A stretch of 64,000 nt of DNA, from contig NZ_JBGKAC010000001.1 in the NCBI RefSeq assembly GCF_041361465.1, positions 992,001 through 1,056,000 on the forward strand, read 5' to 3'. Below are positions 23,806-32,340 of the stretch, piece by piece. The DNA comes from Halobaculum sp. MBLA0143 (GTDB taxonomy: Archaea > Halobacteriota > Halobacteria > Halobacteriales > Haloferacaceae). Position numbers and translations under genes: made by a program. How positions within the stretch are numbered: position 1 is the first letter of the stretch; every line of letters starts with the position of its first letter. The notes under the pieces are model-generated. The model was not told the DNA's origin, did no database searches, and worked only from the letters and a program-made list of their open reading frames with translations.

Positions 23806-26631
23806 GTGAGAGTCGTGAACGTCCGGGGTCCGATCGTCGACGTGGGTGAGGTGCGAACGGTCGACACACAGTACGGTAGCCGGGAGCTCGCGGAGCTGAC
23901 GATCAGACCGGACCGCGGCGCGAGCGCGCCCACCGACGTGACGCTGTGGGGGAAGTGGACGGAGACGGCGGAACTCGCGGAGTCGGGGATGGAACTGCTC
24001 GTCACCGAGGCGGACACGGACGAGTACCAGGGGGAGACGAACTACACGACGACCGGCGACAGCTACGTCGTTCTCGAGCCGGAGTTCCTCGTCGACGTGA
24101 CGGACGTGCGGTCGTGGGTGCAGTGTCCCCGAATGTACTACCTCAACAAACTGTCCGGGATCCCGTTGAACTACCCCGTGGTGAAGGGGACGGTCGTCCA
24201 CGAGGTGTTCGGCGACCTGTTGCGGGGTGTCGACTTCGAGGAGAGCGTCCAGCGACGAGTCGAGGAGGCGGGCCTGGAACTCGGACTCCTGGGGCGCGAA
24301 CGGTCCGAGGTGGAAGACGAGGTGCGGCGCAACGCGAGTGCGGTCGCGGCGTGGCTCGAACAAGGGGTGTTGACGGACACGGACGAGTGGCGTTCCGAGC
24401 AGACGCTCGTCTCGCCGACGTTCGGGATCAAAGGCCGGGCCGACGCCGTCCGCCGGGGGATGCCGGTCGAACTGAAGACGGGCAAGAACACGAACCGCGA
24501 CCCACGGTTTCAGGACAAGGTACAGGCGGCGTGTTACGCGCTCCTCCTGCGCGAGCGAGGAGTGGAGGCAGACACCGGGACACTGCTGTACACGAAGAAC
24601 GCGGCGTTGGACGACGACGAGGCGGACGGCGACCTCTCGCCGGCCAAGGAGTTCAGCGTCGGTCGGGGGCTCCTGGAGTTCGTCGTCAGGACCCGCAACG
24701 AGATTGCGGCCGCAGAACACGACACGACGGTTCCGACGGGGTACGAGGCGGACGCCGTCTGTGAGTACTGTTTCGAGCAGGACACGTGTATGGTCGTCTC
24801 CGGGCGGCTGGACCAGGAGTCGAAGGCCGGCAGCGTCGGCCGACCCGTGCCGCCCGAGGAACGCGACTACTTCGACCGGGTGTACCGCGGGCTGGAGGCG
24901 GAACGCGAGTCGATCCACGCGGAGTACCGCCGGCTGTGGGAACAGACGGCCGAAGAACGCGCCGCGAACGACCGTGCGCTGATCGGGTTGGAGCCGGTCG
25001 CGCGGCGAGAACTGCCGGGCGGCCGGTGGGAGGTGGCCGCGAGCAAGCCGGCGGAGACGGTGTCGAAGCTACGCGAGGGTGACCTGGCGCTGGCGTCGGA
25101 CGGCGACCCCGTCGGCGGCGACGCCGAACTGGCGCGGATCGGCCGACTCGGCGGGTCGCTGCCGTCGTGGGCGGACGCGACGCTGCCGGGCGACCGCGAG
25201 GCGGTCGTGGTCGACACGGACGAGCCGGTCGCGGTCGCGCGGCTCGACACCTACCCCTCGGAGCTGACGGTGGACCGGCAGCTGACGGCGCTGCACGACG
25301 CGATCCTGAAGGGTGACGAGCGCCGGAAGGACGTCCTGTTCGGCCGAGCGGACCCCGAGTTCGCCGACGAGTCGCGGACGTACGTCGACAACAACGCAGC
25401 CCAGGACGCCGCGGTGAACCGGGCGGTGAACGCCGACGACTTCGCGTTGGTCCACGGGCCACCGGGAACCGGGAAGACCCACACGGTCGCGCGGACGGTG
25501 CGGGCGCTCGTCGCCCGCGGCGACCGAGTGTTGCTGTCGGCGTTCACGAACCGCGCCGTGGACAACGCCTTAGAGGCGCTCCGAGACCAGGGGCTGACGG
25601 ACGCGACCGACGGGGACAGCTTCGGCGAGGCGGTTGTCCGCGTCGGGACCGAAGAGGGCGTCCGCGGCGACATGCAGTCCGTCCGGCTCCGGACGGAGGG
25701 CGACCCCGGCGACCGGGTGCGGGCGGTCGACGACGCCGCGGTCGTCGCCGCCACGACCGCCTCCTGTGGCTCCCGGGTGATGCGCGAGCAGTCGTTCGAC
25801 GTGGCCTTGGTCGACGAGGCCTCGCAGCTGACGGAGCCGGGGACGCTGGCGGCGATCAACCGCGCCGACCGGTTCGTCCTGGTGGGCGACCACGAGCAGT
25901 TGCCGCCGGTCGTTCAGGCGGAGGGTGGTGTCCCGGTGAGCGAGGCGGAGTTGGGCAGCGGCGTCGCGGACGGCGAGGGACCGCGCGACCCCGCCGACCG
26001 CCCGCCGCGGGCGGACCTGTCCGTCTCCCTGTTCGAGCGGCTGATCGACCGCTACCCCGAGGCCGGGGTGACGCTGACGAGCCAGTACCGGATGAGCCAA
26101 CGGATTCAGGCGTTCGCCTCCGCGGAGTTCTACGACGGCGCGCTCCGGCCGGCGACGGGCGAAGTCGCGGCCAAGTCGCTGCGTGACTTGGGCGTCGCGG
26201 AGACGGACCTCCCGACGGCGCTGCGGGGTGGCGGCGGCGTGAGCTTCGTCGACCCGGACGGCCGCCACGAGGGGAACACGAACCCCGTCGAGGCCGCGCG
26301 GGTGGCGGAGCTCGTGGAGGCGTACGTCGACGCGGGCGTCCCGCGGTCGGAGATCGGGGTGATCGCGCCGTTCCGGGCCCAGGTGGCCGAGATCGCCCGC
26401 CGGACGGACGCGACCGTCGACACGGTCGACCGCTTCCAAGGCTCCAGCGAACAGGTGATCCTCGTGTCGTTCGTCGCCGTCGGCGACCTCTCGTCGCCGA
26501 TCTTCGAGGACTACCGTCGCGTGAACGTCGCGCTGACGCGGGCGGAACGGGCGCTCGTGCTCGTCGGCGACGAGACGGCGCTGCGCTCGGACCCGGTGTA
26601 CGACCGGATGGTGGACTGGGCGGATCGGTGA
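23806..26631 (+). CDS. Dna2-like nuclease-helicase (SF1)
   Basis: 941 aa. An N-terminal OB-like segment is followed by a Cas4/RecB-type PD-(D/E)xK nuclease (GIKGRADAV ... PVELKTGKN). Four Cys consistent with a 4Fe-4S cluster clamp it: one in WVQCPRMYYL near residue 107 and three in CEYCFEQDTC near residue 324. The C-terminal half is an SF1B helicase: Walker A GPPGTGKT near 552, VDEASQ near 671, GDHEQLPP, SQYRMSQ, and VDRFQGSSEQ plus VALTRAERAL near the end. It probably processes flaps or resects ends. GTG start; GTG at 23815 is an alternative. Confidence 0.85.
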   Translation: MRVVNVRGPIVDVGEVRTVDTQYGSRELAELTIRPDRGASAPTDVTLWGKWTETAELAESGMELLVTEADTDEYQGETNYTTTGDSYVVLEPEFLVDVTDVRSWVQCPRMYYLNKLSGIPLNYPVVKGTVVHEVFGDLLRGVDFEESVQRRVEEAGLELGLLGRERSEVEDEVRRNASAVAAWLEQGVLTDTDEWRSEQTLVSPTFGIKGRADAVRRGMPVELKTGKNTNRDPRFQDKVQAACYALLLRERGVEADTGTLLYTKNAALDDDEADGDLSPAKEFSVGRGLLEFVVRTRNEIAAAEHDTTVPTGYEADAVCEYCFEQDTCMVVSGRLDQESKAGSVGRPVPPEERDYFDRVYRGLEAERESIHAEYRRLWEQTAEERAANDRALIGLEPVARRELPGGRWEVAASKPAETVSKLREGDLALASDGDPVGGDAELARIGRLGGSLPSWADATLPGDREAVVVDTDEPVAVARLDTYPSELTVDRQLTALHDAILKGDERRKDVLFGRADPEFADESRTYVDNNAAQDAAVNRAVNADDFALVHGPPGTGKTHTVARTVRALVARGDRVLLSAFTNRAVDNALEALRDQGLTDATDGDSFGEAVVRVGTEEGVRGDMQSVRLRTEGDPGDRVRAVDDAAVVAATTASCGSRVMREQSFDVALVDEASQLTEPGTLAAINRADRFVLVGDHEQLPPVVQAEGGVPVSEAELGSGVADGEGPRDPADRPPRADLSVSLFERLIDRYPEAGVTLTSQYRMSQRIQAFASAEFYDGALRPATGEVAAKSLRDLGVAETDLPTALRGGGGVSFVDPDGRHEGNTNPVEAARVAELVEAYVDAGVPRSEIGVIAPFRAQVAEIARRTDATVDTVDRFQGSSEQVILVSFVAVGDLSSPIFEDYRRVNVALTRAERALVLVGDETALRSDPVYDRMVDWADR

Positions 26632-26753
26632 GGGAAATCGAGTGAGTTTGCAGAGCCTGGGAACTCGTGCAGTCGATGCAAACCTTCCTACTCTCGGTTA
26701 CAAATACGAGAGGTTAACAATAAGACTGGCTGTCCCGTACCGAATGAGTGAGT

Positions 26754-27851
26754 ATGACGGTACACGAGCGTGGTACCCGCGGCGAATCGAGTTCGGGCGA
26801 CGAGTCTGGAGCCGTCTCACGGCGAAGTGTGCTCCAGCAGACGGCGCTTGTGGCGTCCATCGGTGGCGTCGGTGGAATCGGCGTTACCGCGGGGACTGCT
26901 GCTGCTGCCTCGAAGTGTGGTAAAGACAACGCAGACGATCCGGGGACGCTTGAGATCGTCTGGAGCAATGAAAACGAGACAGTGGGTCGAGACGGCTGTA
27001 GCCGCAGCGCCCTGCGTGGCAAGAAGGTCATCAACGGGCACTCGGTCCAGTACCGGTTCAGTTACCAGCGACCAGACACCGACGAGTGGGAGCACATCTT
27101 CATGACCGGCTCCCACTCGGTGTACCAGAGAAGCGGGTACGACTGCAATAGTTGGGAGAGGACCGACGGCGTGATGGGACACAGAGTGACCGTCGACAAC
27201 ATCTACGGTGGGTATCTGAACAACCCGGTCTCCGGAAAGGAGGTGGGAGGAAATCCTCCCGAGGGGAGTGACAGTGGGTTCATCAGCGATGCAGCCGAAC
27301 AGGTCGCAATGACTGCCATCACCGAAGCTATCGGTGCCATCAGTGCCCCCACCGGTATCGCCGCGGGCATCGCACTGGGACTGTTGGGCGACAGCAATGG
27401 CGAGAACGAGACTGACACTGACAGGATCATGTACGACTGGGACTACAGCAATGCGAAGTACTGTGGCTCCCACTTCCTCGAGTTCCGGGTGAAGGACTAC
27501 AAGAACCCGGCACTGTCGGTGACAGACGAGTCGTGGGGGAGATACCCGACGTACGCCAAGTCAGTGCAAAACATCGACATCGGTGATCCGGTCACGGAGT
27601 CTTCCACCTCCAATCTAGTCGACACTGTGTCCACTGGTGACATCATCAAGACATCCCGGGGGGAGAGCGTCCGTGTGACCGGTGCAGAAGAGCAGACTAC
27701 ACAGATGAACGACAAGAAGCGGCGACTGTCGACCGACTCACTCCCCTCCCAGTTCGTCCAGAGCTACGACGGTGACCTCAACTCCACCGAGTTCGTGGCG
27801 TTCCCGGCGAGTGTACAGACCCGGTCGATTAGCGGTCGACGCCTGGAGTAA
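26754..27851 (+). CDS. Tat-exported protein of unknown function
   Basis: 365 aa. A twin-arginine signal (SRRSVLQQTALVASIGGVGG, then Ala-rich region to about residue 52) predicts folded export. The mature part has several Cys (SKCGK, DGC, DCN, YCG), a possible Gly/Ala-rich hydrophobic segment (ISAPTGIAAGIALGLLG) and Ser/Thr-rich stretches. No family recognised. Codons such as AAT, AGT and ACA are commoner than in neighbours, suggesting an acquired gene. ATG at 26754 chosen; a GTG six bases earlier is in frame. Confidence 0.65.
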   Translation: MTVHERGTRGESSSGDESGAVSRRSVLQQTALVASIGGVGGIGVTAGTAAAASKCGKDNADDPGTLEIVWSNENETVGRDGCSRSALRGKKVINGHSVQYRFSYQRPDTDEWEHIFMTGSHSVYQRSGYDCNSWERTDGVMGHRVTVDNIYGGYLNNPVSGKEVGGNPPEGSDSGFISDAAEQVAMTAITEAIGAISAPTGIAAGIALGLLGDSNGENETDTDRIMYDWDYSNAKYCGSHFLEFRVKDYKNPALSVTDESWGRYPTYAKSVQNIDIGDPVTESSTSNLVDTVSTGDIIKTSRGESVRVTGAEEQTTQMNDKKRRLSTDSLPSQFVQSYDGDLNSTEFVAFPASVQTRSISGRRLE

Positions 27852-27898
27852 CGGTCGACAGTCGAACTCGGCCCACACGAAGTCACAACGGACGATCA

Positions 27899-28426
27899 AT
27901 GACAGAGGACACGCTCAAGACGACGAGACGGTCGGCGCTCGCGGCGACCCTCACGGGAGTGAGCGGCTGTATCGGGCTCGGGGGGGGGCAAGACGAAGCG
28001 CCGAAGCCACCGGTGCAGCTACTCGGGATCAAACTCGCTAACTGGACCCCGTTCGAGACGACACTCGACGTGGTCCTCCGGCGTGACGGCGAGACAGTCT
28101 TCGACGAGGTCGTCGAGTTCACTTCCATCGAAGCCGACGGCTGGGCCAAGAGCGTCGAGCCGACGTGGTCTGTCGCGCCGGCGAGGTACGAACTCCGTCT
28201 CTCGGGAGTCGACGGCCAGACACAACGGGCCTCGTTCCCCGGAAACATGGATTCGCCAGATAGGTGTATCTTCCTGGATATCGGCGTCAGGAAGGCTGGG
28301 TCCCCGTTCGAGTCGTCTCCGACGGATGTCGACCGGTACTACAAGATCGCCAGCTACCCAACTCGGGTGACAGAGCAGTTCGGGGAGCGCTGTCGGTTCG
28401 AGTCGCCGACTGAAAAACAGGAGTAG
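27899..28426 (+). CDS. Tat lipoprotein of unknown function
   Basis: 175 aa. The signal TTRRSALAATLTGVSGC combines a twin-arginine motif with a lipobox Cys (residue 24), the usual haloarchaeal lipoprotein export route. The mature domain is short and beta-rich (LANWTPFETTLDVVLRRDGE), with two Cys that could pair (DRCIF and ERCRF). It starts 47 nt after the other exported protein on the same strand; the two may be an operon. Confidence 0.65.
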   Translation: MTEDTLKTTRRSALAATLTGVSGCIGLGGGQDEAPKPPVQLLGIKLANWTPFETTLDVVLRRDGETVFDEVVEFTSIEADGWAKSVEPTWSVAPARYELRLSGVDGQTQRASFPGNMDSPDRCIFLDIGVRKAGSPFESSPTDVDRYYKIASYPTRVTEQFGERCRFESPTEKQE

Positions 28427-28485
28427 GCCCCTCTCGTACCGAGAACCTTTCGAGCAGTGCCACCACGGTGGCGCAGACTGGCGGG

Positions 28486-29262
28486 CTACTCCACGGGAAC
28501 GAACTGTCGCTCACGACTGTCGAATTCGAGCGTGTCACTTTGACGGCGAAAGCTCAGACACCGGTCTCTCACCCATCGAACGGCGTCGACAGACGTGTTT
28601 TGGAACGAAACGCAGGGTGATCCATTGTCGAGGACGACGACACAACACTCCGGTTGGTCCGACTCGGCGACGACGAACACGAACGGCACTTCGCGCTCCG
28701 TCACGCCGACGTACTCCGGCACCGGCTCCCGATCTTCAGACAGTAGTTCGGGACTTGCGTCGAGGGCCGCTCGTTCGACGACCACCTCCGTCATCGCCTC
28801 CAACTCGAACTGTTCGAACGCTGGCAGGAGGATGGGCGTCGCAGCGAACACCTCGTCGTTTCGCTCGAAGATTTCGGCAACCGGTTCGAGCGGCTCGAGT
28901 GGGTCGTGGCGGCGTCGCTCGGCGATGCTCGCCTCACGGAGCACACAGGGGTCGAGCCCGTCGAGTGACGAGACGGGAGCCGTGTCGGAGACCCGTTCGA
29001 GAACCGCCGCCTCCGCGTGGAGCTGCTGGACACGAGTGAACAGTCGTGTCCCCACCGGTGTCGCGTCGTAGTACCCGTTCTGTTCCGTCAGGATCCCGAC
29101 ATCCTCGAGTTGGTTCAGCGCGCGATACACGGTGGACTGTGAGCGATCCGACTCGGCCGCGAGTTCGCGCCGATCCGTTGTGCCGTCGACCACGCGCTGC
29201 ATCAACTCTCTGCGCTGGAGAAGGAGTCGGAGGCGTTCGTCGGGGACCGAACTCTGTGGCAC
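28486..29262 (-). CDS. FilR1-type winged-helix transcription regulator
   Basis: 258 aa from GTG at 29262. An N-terminal winged helix (LLLQRRELMQRVVDGTTDRR ... STVYRALNQLEDVGIL) is followed by a DUF1724/FilR1-like C-terminal domain with strands such as VPFVFVVAESDQPECCVVVL. FilR1-type proteins are archaeal regulators; the target is unknown. A minus-strand TATTAG (29287-29292) lies 25-30 nt before this GTG, preferred over a TTG at 29283. Convergent with the exported lipoprotein. Confidence 0.75.
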   Translation of the reverse strand: MPQSSVPDERLRLLLQRRELMQRVVDGTTDRRELAAESDRSQSTVYRALNQLEDVGILTEQNGYYDATPVGTRLFTRVQQLHAEAAVLERVSDTAPVSSLDGLDPCVLREASIAERRRHDPLEPLEPVAEIFERNDEVFAATPILLPAFEQFELEAMTEVVVERAALDASPELLSEDREPVPEYVGVTEREVPFVFVVAESDQPECCVVVLDNGSPCVSFQNTSVDAVRWVRDRCLSFRRQSDTLEFDSRERQFVPVE

Positions 29263-29401
29263 AGAACTGTATTTGTGAGCCAACTACTAATACAGTCTCC
29301 TTCAACCCGAATGAATTACTAGAGAGCCGCCACCGTCACACGACACTAACGACTTGTTTCGAGTAAATAGCTACAAGTACATCGAGCCGGTGGTGGAGGG
29401 T

Positions 29402-29758
29402 ATGGAGCCGGACCCGAATCGCGTCGAGGCGGAGCGGCGGATCGAACGACGGCTGGACGGCGACGCGGGGGTGGCGGAGGCGGCGGCGGCGCTCGAAACC
29501 GTCGCCCACGAGACGCGGTTGAGTCTGCTCGTCCTGTTGGCGGACCGAGGTGCGACGGAGACGGCGACGCTGGCGGACGCCGTCCCCGGCCACTGCAACG
29601 ACGTGTACTACCACCTCGACACGATGGCCGACGCGGGGCTGGCCGCGCCCGTTCCCGAGGCGTCCCGGAAGACGTACCGTCCGACGGCCACCGGCGAGGC
29701 GTTCGCGGAGGACCTGCTCGCGGCGCTGGAACGGTTGTCTGCGGTCGACGACGCGTGA
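29402..29758 (+). CDS. ArsR-like winged-helix regulator
   Basis: 118 aa. Residues 30-110 form a winged helix: AAALETVAHETRLSLLVLLA, then the recognition helix region CNDVYYHLDTMADAGLAAPV, and a wing PEASRKTYRPTATG. Family members are homodimeric repressors or activators of neighbouring genes. ATG at 29402 begins the domain; an in-frame upstream ATG at 29354 is possible. Target unknown; the CARF-like gene begins 97 nt downstream. Confidence 0.72.
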   Translation: MEPDPNRVEAERRIERRLDGDAGVAEAAAALETVAHETRLSLLVLLADRGATETATLADAVPGHCNDVYYHLDTMADAGLAAPVPEASRKTYRPTATGEAFAEDLLAALERLSAVDDA

Positions 29759-29824
29759 GAGCGGCGGCGGACGCGAGTATCGCCGCCCGTGCCGTCGTCG
29801 CCCGTGCCGGCCGAGACTGGTGTC

Positions 29825-29830
29825 TTATTT
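29825..29830 (+). promoter_or_regulatory. TATA box of the CARF-like regulator
   Basis: TTATTT, 30 nt upstream of the ATG at 29855. Confidence 0.5.
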
Positions 29831-29854
29831 GTCCGCCCCCTCGTTGTGCCGGGT

Positions 29855-30811
29855 ATGCAGACACACGTCGTTCCGGTGGGGTTCGACTACGACAGGCTGA
29901 TCGCGCCGTTGGTGCGCGATCAGTTGACGGTCGACCGGGTGATCCTGCTGGAGGGGGCCGTCGGGAGCGAGGCGAACGTCCAGTACTCTCGGAACCTGAC
30001 GCGGAAGCTGGAGACGGACTTCCAGAACCTCCTGGGGGCGAAGACGGAACGGGTGACTGTGGCGGACGTGTACGACTACGACACCGCCTTCGAACAGGCG
30101 TACGACCTCATCAACGCGGAGCTAGACGCCGACGCGGAGGTGTGGGTGAACGTCTCCGCGATGCCCCGGCCGGTGTCGTTCGCGTTCGCCACCGCCGCTC
30201 ACTCCATCACGCTGGAGCGGCAGGCGGACCGCGATCGGATCCACACCTACTACACCGCCCCGGAGAAGTACCTGGAGACGGAGCTGGCCGAGGAGCTGCG
30301 CGACAGTCGAGACCTGTTGGCGGACGTGCGGGACCGACTCGACGCGGCAGCCGAGGGAGAGCCCGGAGGACCCGAGACGGACGACGACACGGACCGCGAC
30401 GCGCTCCGAGAACGGGTGGAGACCCACCTCGCGGACGCGACGGAGCTGTTGTCGGAGTTCGACGAGCGCGGAACCACCATCGGCGCGAAGGAGATCGACG
30501 GCAGTCACATCGTCGAGCTACCGGTCGCGTCCTTCTCGAACGTGAAACCCTTCGAGGAGGTGATCCTGTTCGAGCTCGGTGAACACGGGGAGTTCGACTC
30601 CGTCTCGGAGCTGGCACAGGCGTTGGCCGACGAACTCGGCGAGGAGTACACGGACTCCTTCCGGTCGAAGGTGATCTACAACGTCGACCGGCTCGGCCCC
30701 GGCGAGAAGGGGTACATCGAACAGGAGTCACACGGGAAGTCCTACCGGACGCGTCTCTCCCGGATCGGAGAGCTGTGGGTGCGGGCCCACCGCGACAACG
30801 GGGAGGAGTGA
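29855..30811 (+). CDS. CARF-like domain transcription regulator (HFX_2341/DUF6293 type)
   Basis: 318 aa. The N-terminal 140 residues are a Rossmann-like CARF fold (THVVPVGFDYDRLIAPLVRD, VILLEGAVGSEANVQYSRNL, VWVNVSAMPRPVSFAFATAA). A linker (155-200) and a winged-helix-type C-terminal half follow (EEVILFELGEHGEFDSVSEL). Relatives occur in most haloarchaea. The CARF fold usually binds nucleotides, but the ligand here is unknown. It lies directly upstream of leuA, which makes it a candidate regulator of the branched-chain locus (inference). Confidence 0.72.
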   Translation: MQTHVVPVGFDYDRLIAPLVRDQLTVDRVILLEGAVGSEANVQYSRNLTRKLETDFQNLLGAKTERVTVADVYDYDTAFEQAYDLINAELDADAEVWVNVSAMPRPVSFAFATAAHSITLERQADRDRIHTYYTAPEKYLETELAEELRDSRDLLADVRDRLDAAAEGEPGGPETDDDTDRDALRERVETHLADATELLSEFDERGTTIGAKEIDGSHIVELPVASFSNVKPFEEVILFELGEHGEFDSVSELAQALADELGEEYTDSFRSKVIYNVDRLGPGEKGYIEQESHGKSYRTRLSRIGELWVRAHRDNGEE

Positions 30812-30878
30812 CGGAACGACGCCGTTCCGAAACGCCGAGAGATCTCTCCGGAGAACGGCTCACGACAGTATTGGCGGG

Positions 30879-32150
30879 GTGACAAGAGTTAACTCGGTAC
30901 AGATTCACTGTCGATCCGCATGTTCGATACGGAGGATACGTCGGCTCGGCCGGCGGATCGAGTTCTTCGAGGGCACGTTAACTAGCGCCCCCGAGATCGA
31001 CGACGTACGGATCTTCGACACCACGCTGCGGGACGGCGAGCAGACGCCGGGCACCTCGTTCACCCAGACGGAGAAACGCCAGACAGCGACGGCACTGGCG
31101 GAGATGGGTGTGGACGTGATCGAGGCCGGCTTCCCGGCGGTCTCCGACGACGAGTTCGCGGCGGTCGCGGAGATCGCCGAGACGGTCGACACGGAGATCG
31201 TCGGGCTGGCGCGTGTGGTCGAGGAGGACGTGACGGCCGCTCTGGAGGCGGGCGTGGACACGGTCCACGTCTTCTGTTCCACGAGCGAAGTACAGTTGGC
31301 AGACTCGATGCACGCCAGCCGCGAGGAGGCGATCGAGCGATCGGTGGACGCCGTCCGGCAGGTGCGCGAGGCGGGCGCGGACGTGATGTTCTCGCCGATG
31401 GACGCCACTCGGACGGCGGAGTCGTTCCTGATCGACGTGATCGAGGCCGTCGACGCGGTCGGCGTGGACTGGGTGAACGTCCCGGACACCTGTGGGGTGG
31501 CGACGCCGCGTCGGTTCGGCCGGCTCGTGGAGACGGTGTGTGACCACACGGACGCACGGGTCGACGTTCACACGCACGACGACTTCGGGATGGCGACGGC
31601 GAACGCGCTCGCGGGGTTCGAGGCCGGCGCCGACCAGGCGCAGGTGTCGGTCAACGGAATCGGCGAGCGCGCCGGCAACGCCGCCTTGGAGGAGGTGGTG
31701 ATGGCCGCCGAGGGCGTGTACGGCGTCGACACCGGGATCGACACGACACGGATCGCGGGGCTGTCGGCCCGGATCGAGCGGGCCAGCGACGTGACCGTCC
31801 CGGGCAACAAGCCCGTCGTCGGCGACAACGCCTTCTCACACGAGAGTGGCATCCACGCGGCGGGGGTGATCGAGAACAGCGACACGTTCGAGCCGGGCGT
31901 CGTCACGCCGGAGATGGTGGGCGCCGACCGGCAGATCGTCCTCGGGAAACACGCCGGTCGCCACGCCGTCCGGGAGCGACTCCGGGAGGCCGGCTTCGCT
32001 CCGACGGACGCCGAGACCGCGACCGTCACCCAGCGCGTGAAGGAACGCGCCGACGAGGGCCGCGTGACGGAGACGGACCTGACGGAGATCGCGGCCGCCG
32101 CGGGCGTCGGCCGGGCCGACGGGACGGGAGAGTCCGTCCGGGGTGAGTGA
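30879..32150 (+). CDS. leuA: 2-isopropylmalate synthase (or citramalate synthase)
   Basis: A TIM-barrel acyl-CoA ligase family member: IFDTTLRDGEQTPGTSF, the metal-binding HTHDDFGMATANAL, and VNGIGERAGNAALEEV. It condenses acetyl-CoA with 2-oxoisovalerate for leucine (or pyruvate, in the citramalate route). It ends shortly after the catalytic and linker regions and lacks the usual LeuA C-terminal regulatory domain, as do shorter archaeal enzymes. The first in-frame start is GTG 30879, but no ATG/GTG/TTG occurs between the presumed transcript start (30920) and the conserved core (31011), so the true start is unclear. Confidence 0.85.
   Translation: MTRVNSVQIHCRSACSIRRIRRLGRRIEFFEGTLTSAPEIDDVRIFDTTLRDGEQTPGTSFTQTEKRQTATALAEMGVDVIEAGFPAVSDDEFAAVAEIAETVDTEIVGLARVVEEDVTAALEAGVDTVHVFCSTSEVQLADSMHASREEAIERSVDAVRQVREAGADVMFSPMDATRTAESFLIDVIEAVDAVGVDWVNVPDTCGVATPRRFGRLVETVCDHTDARVDVHTHDDFGMATANALAGFEAGADQAQVSVNGIGERAGNAALEEVVMAAEGVYGVDTGIDTTRIAGLSARIERASDVTVPGNKPVVGDNAFSHESGIHAAGVIENSDTFEPGVVTPEMVGADRQIVLGKHAGRHAVRERLREAGFAPTDAETATVTQRVKERADEGRVTETDLTEIAAAAGVGRADGTGESVRGE
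30889..30894 (+). promoter_or_regulatory. TATA box for the leuA leader
   Basis: gagTTAACT; the box is 31 nt before the ATG at 30920 and resembles the gagTTAATA of the ilvB leader promoter. Confidence 0.55.
30920..30985 (+). CDS. Putative leaderless leader peptide of leuA (21 aa)
   Basis: ATG at 30920, stop TAG at 30983-30985. Codons 7-16 read TSARPADRVL. The same T-S-x-x-P-A-D-R-V-L sits at codons 7-16 of a second short ORF before ilvB (32927). Codons GAT CGA GTT CTT (13-16) are rare in this genome, where GAC, CGC/CGG, GTC/GTG and CTC/CTG dominate. TATA box 31 nt upstream. A leader peptide that senses charged Val or Leu tRNA is a reasonable inference; the peptide overlaps the leuA frame out of phase. 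Confidence 0.55.
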   Translation: MFDTEDTSARPADRVLRGHVN

Positions 32151-32151
32151 G

Positions 32152-32340
32152 TCAGGCTCCCCCGAGCCCGACCTCACCGGACAGGGCAGACAGGAGACGG
32201 AACACGGCGTAGCTCCCGACGACGGAGACGACCGCCCAGAGAGCGACGCCGCCCGGCGTCTCGACGTTCCGGCCGTAGTTGAACGCCGTCGACGCGACAC
32301 CGAACAGCAACGCGCCCGCAACGAGTCGAGTGTCTACCAC
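32152..32340 (-). CDS. Small two-TM membrane protein
   Basis: 62 aa from GTG at 32340 with two hydrophobic segments (about 6-20 and 33-52) separated by NYGRNVETPGG. No family recognised. It converges with leuA (1-nt gap) and its start overlaps by 7 nt the stop of the hypothetical gene at 32334. Confidence 0.55.
   Translation of the reverse strand: MVDTRLVAGALLFGVASTAFNYGRNVETPGGVALWAVVSVVGSYAVFRLLSALSGEVGLGGA

Noticed and set aside
28595-29071. Ser/Arg-rich plus-strand frames opposite the FilR1-type regulator
   Set aside because: Composition is unlike halophilic proteins and the minus strand has a clear winged-helix gene.
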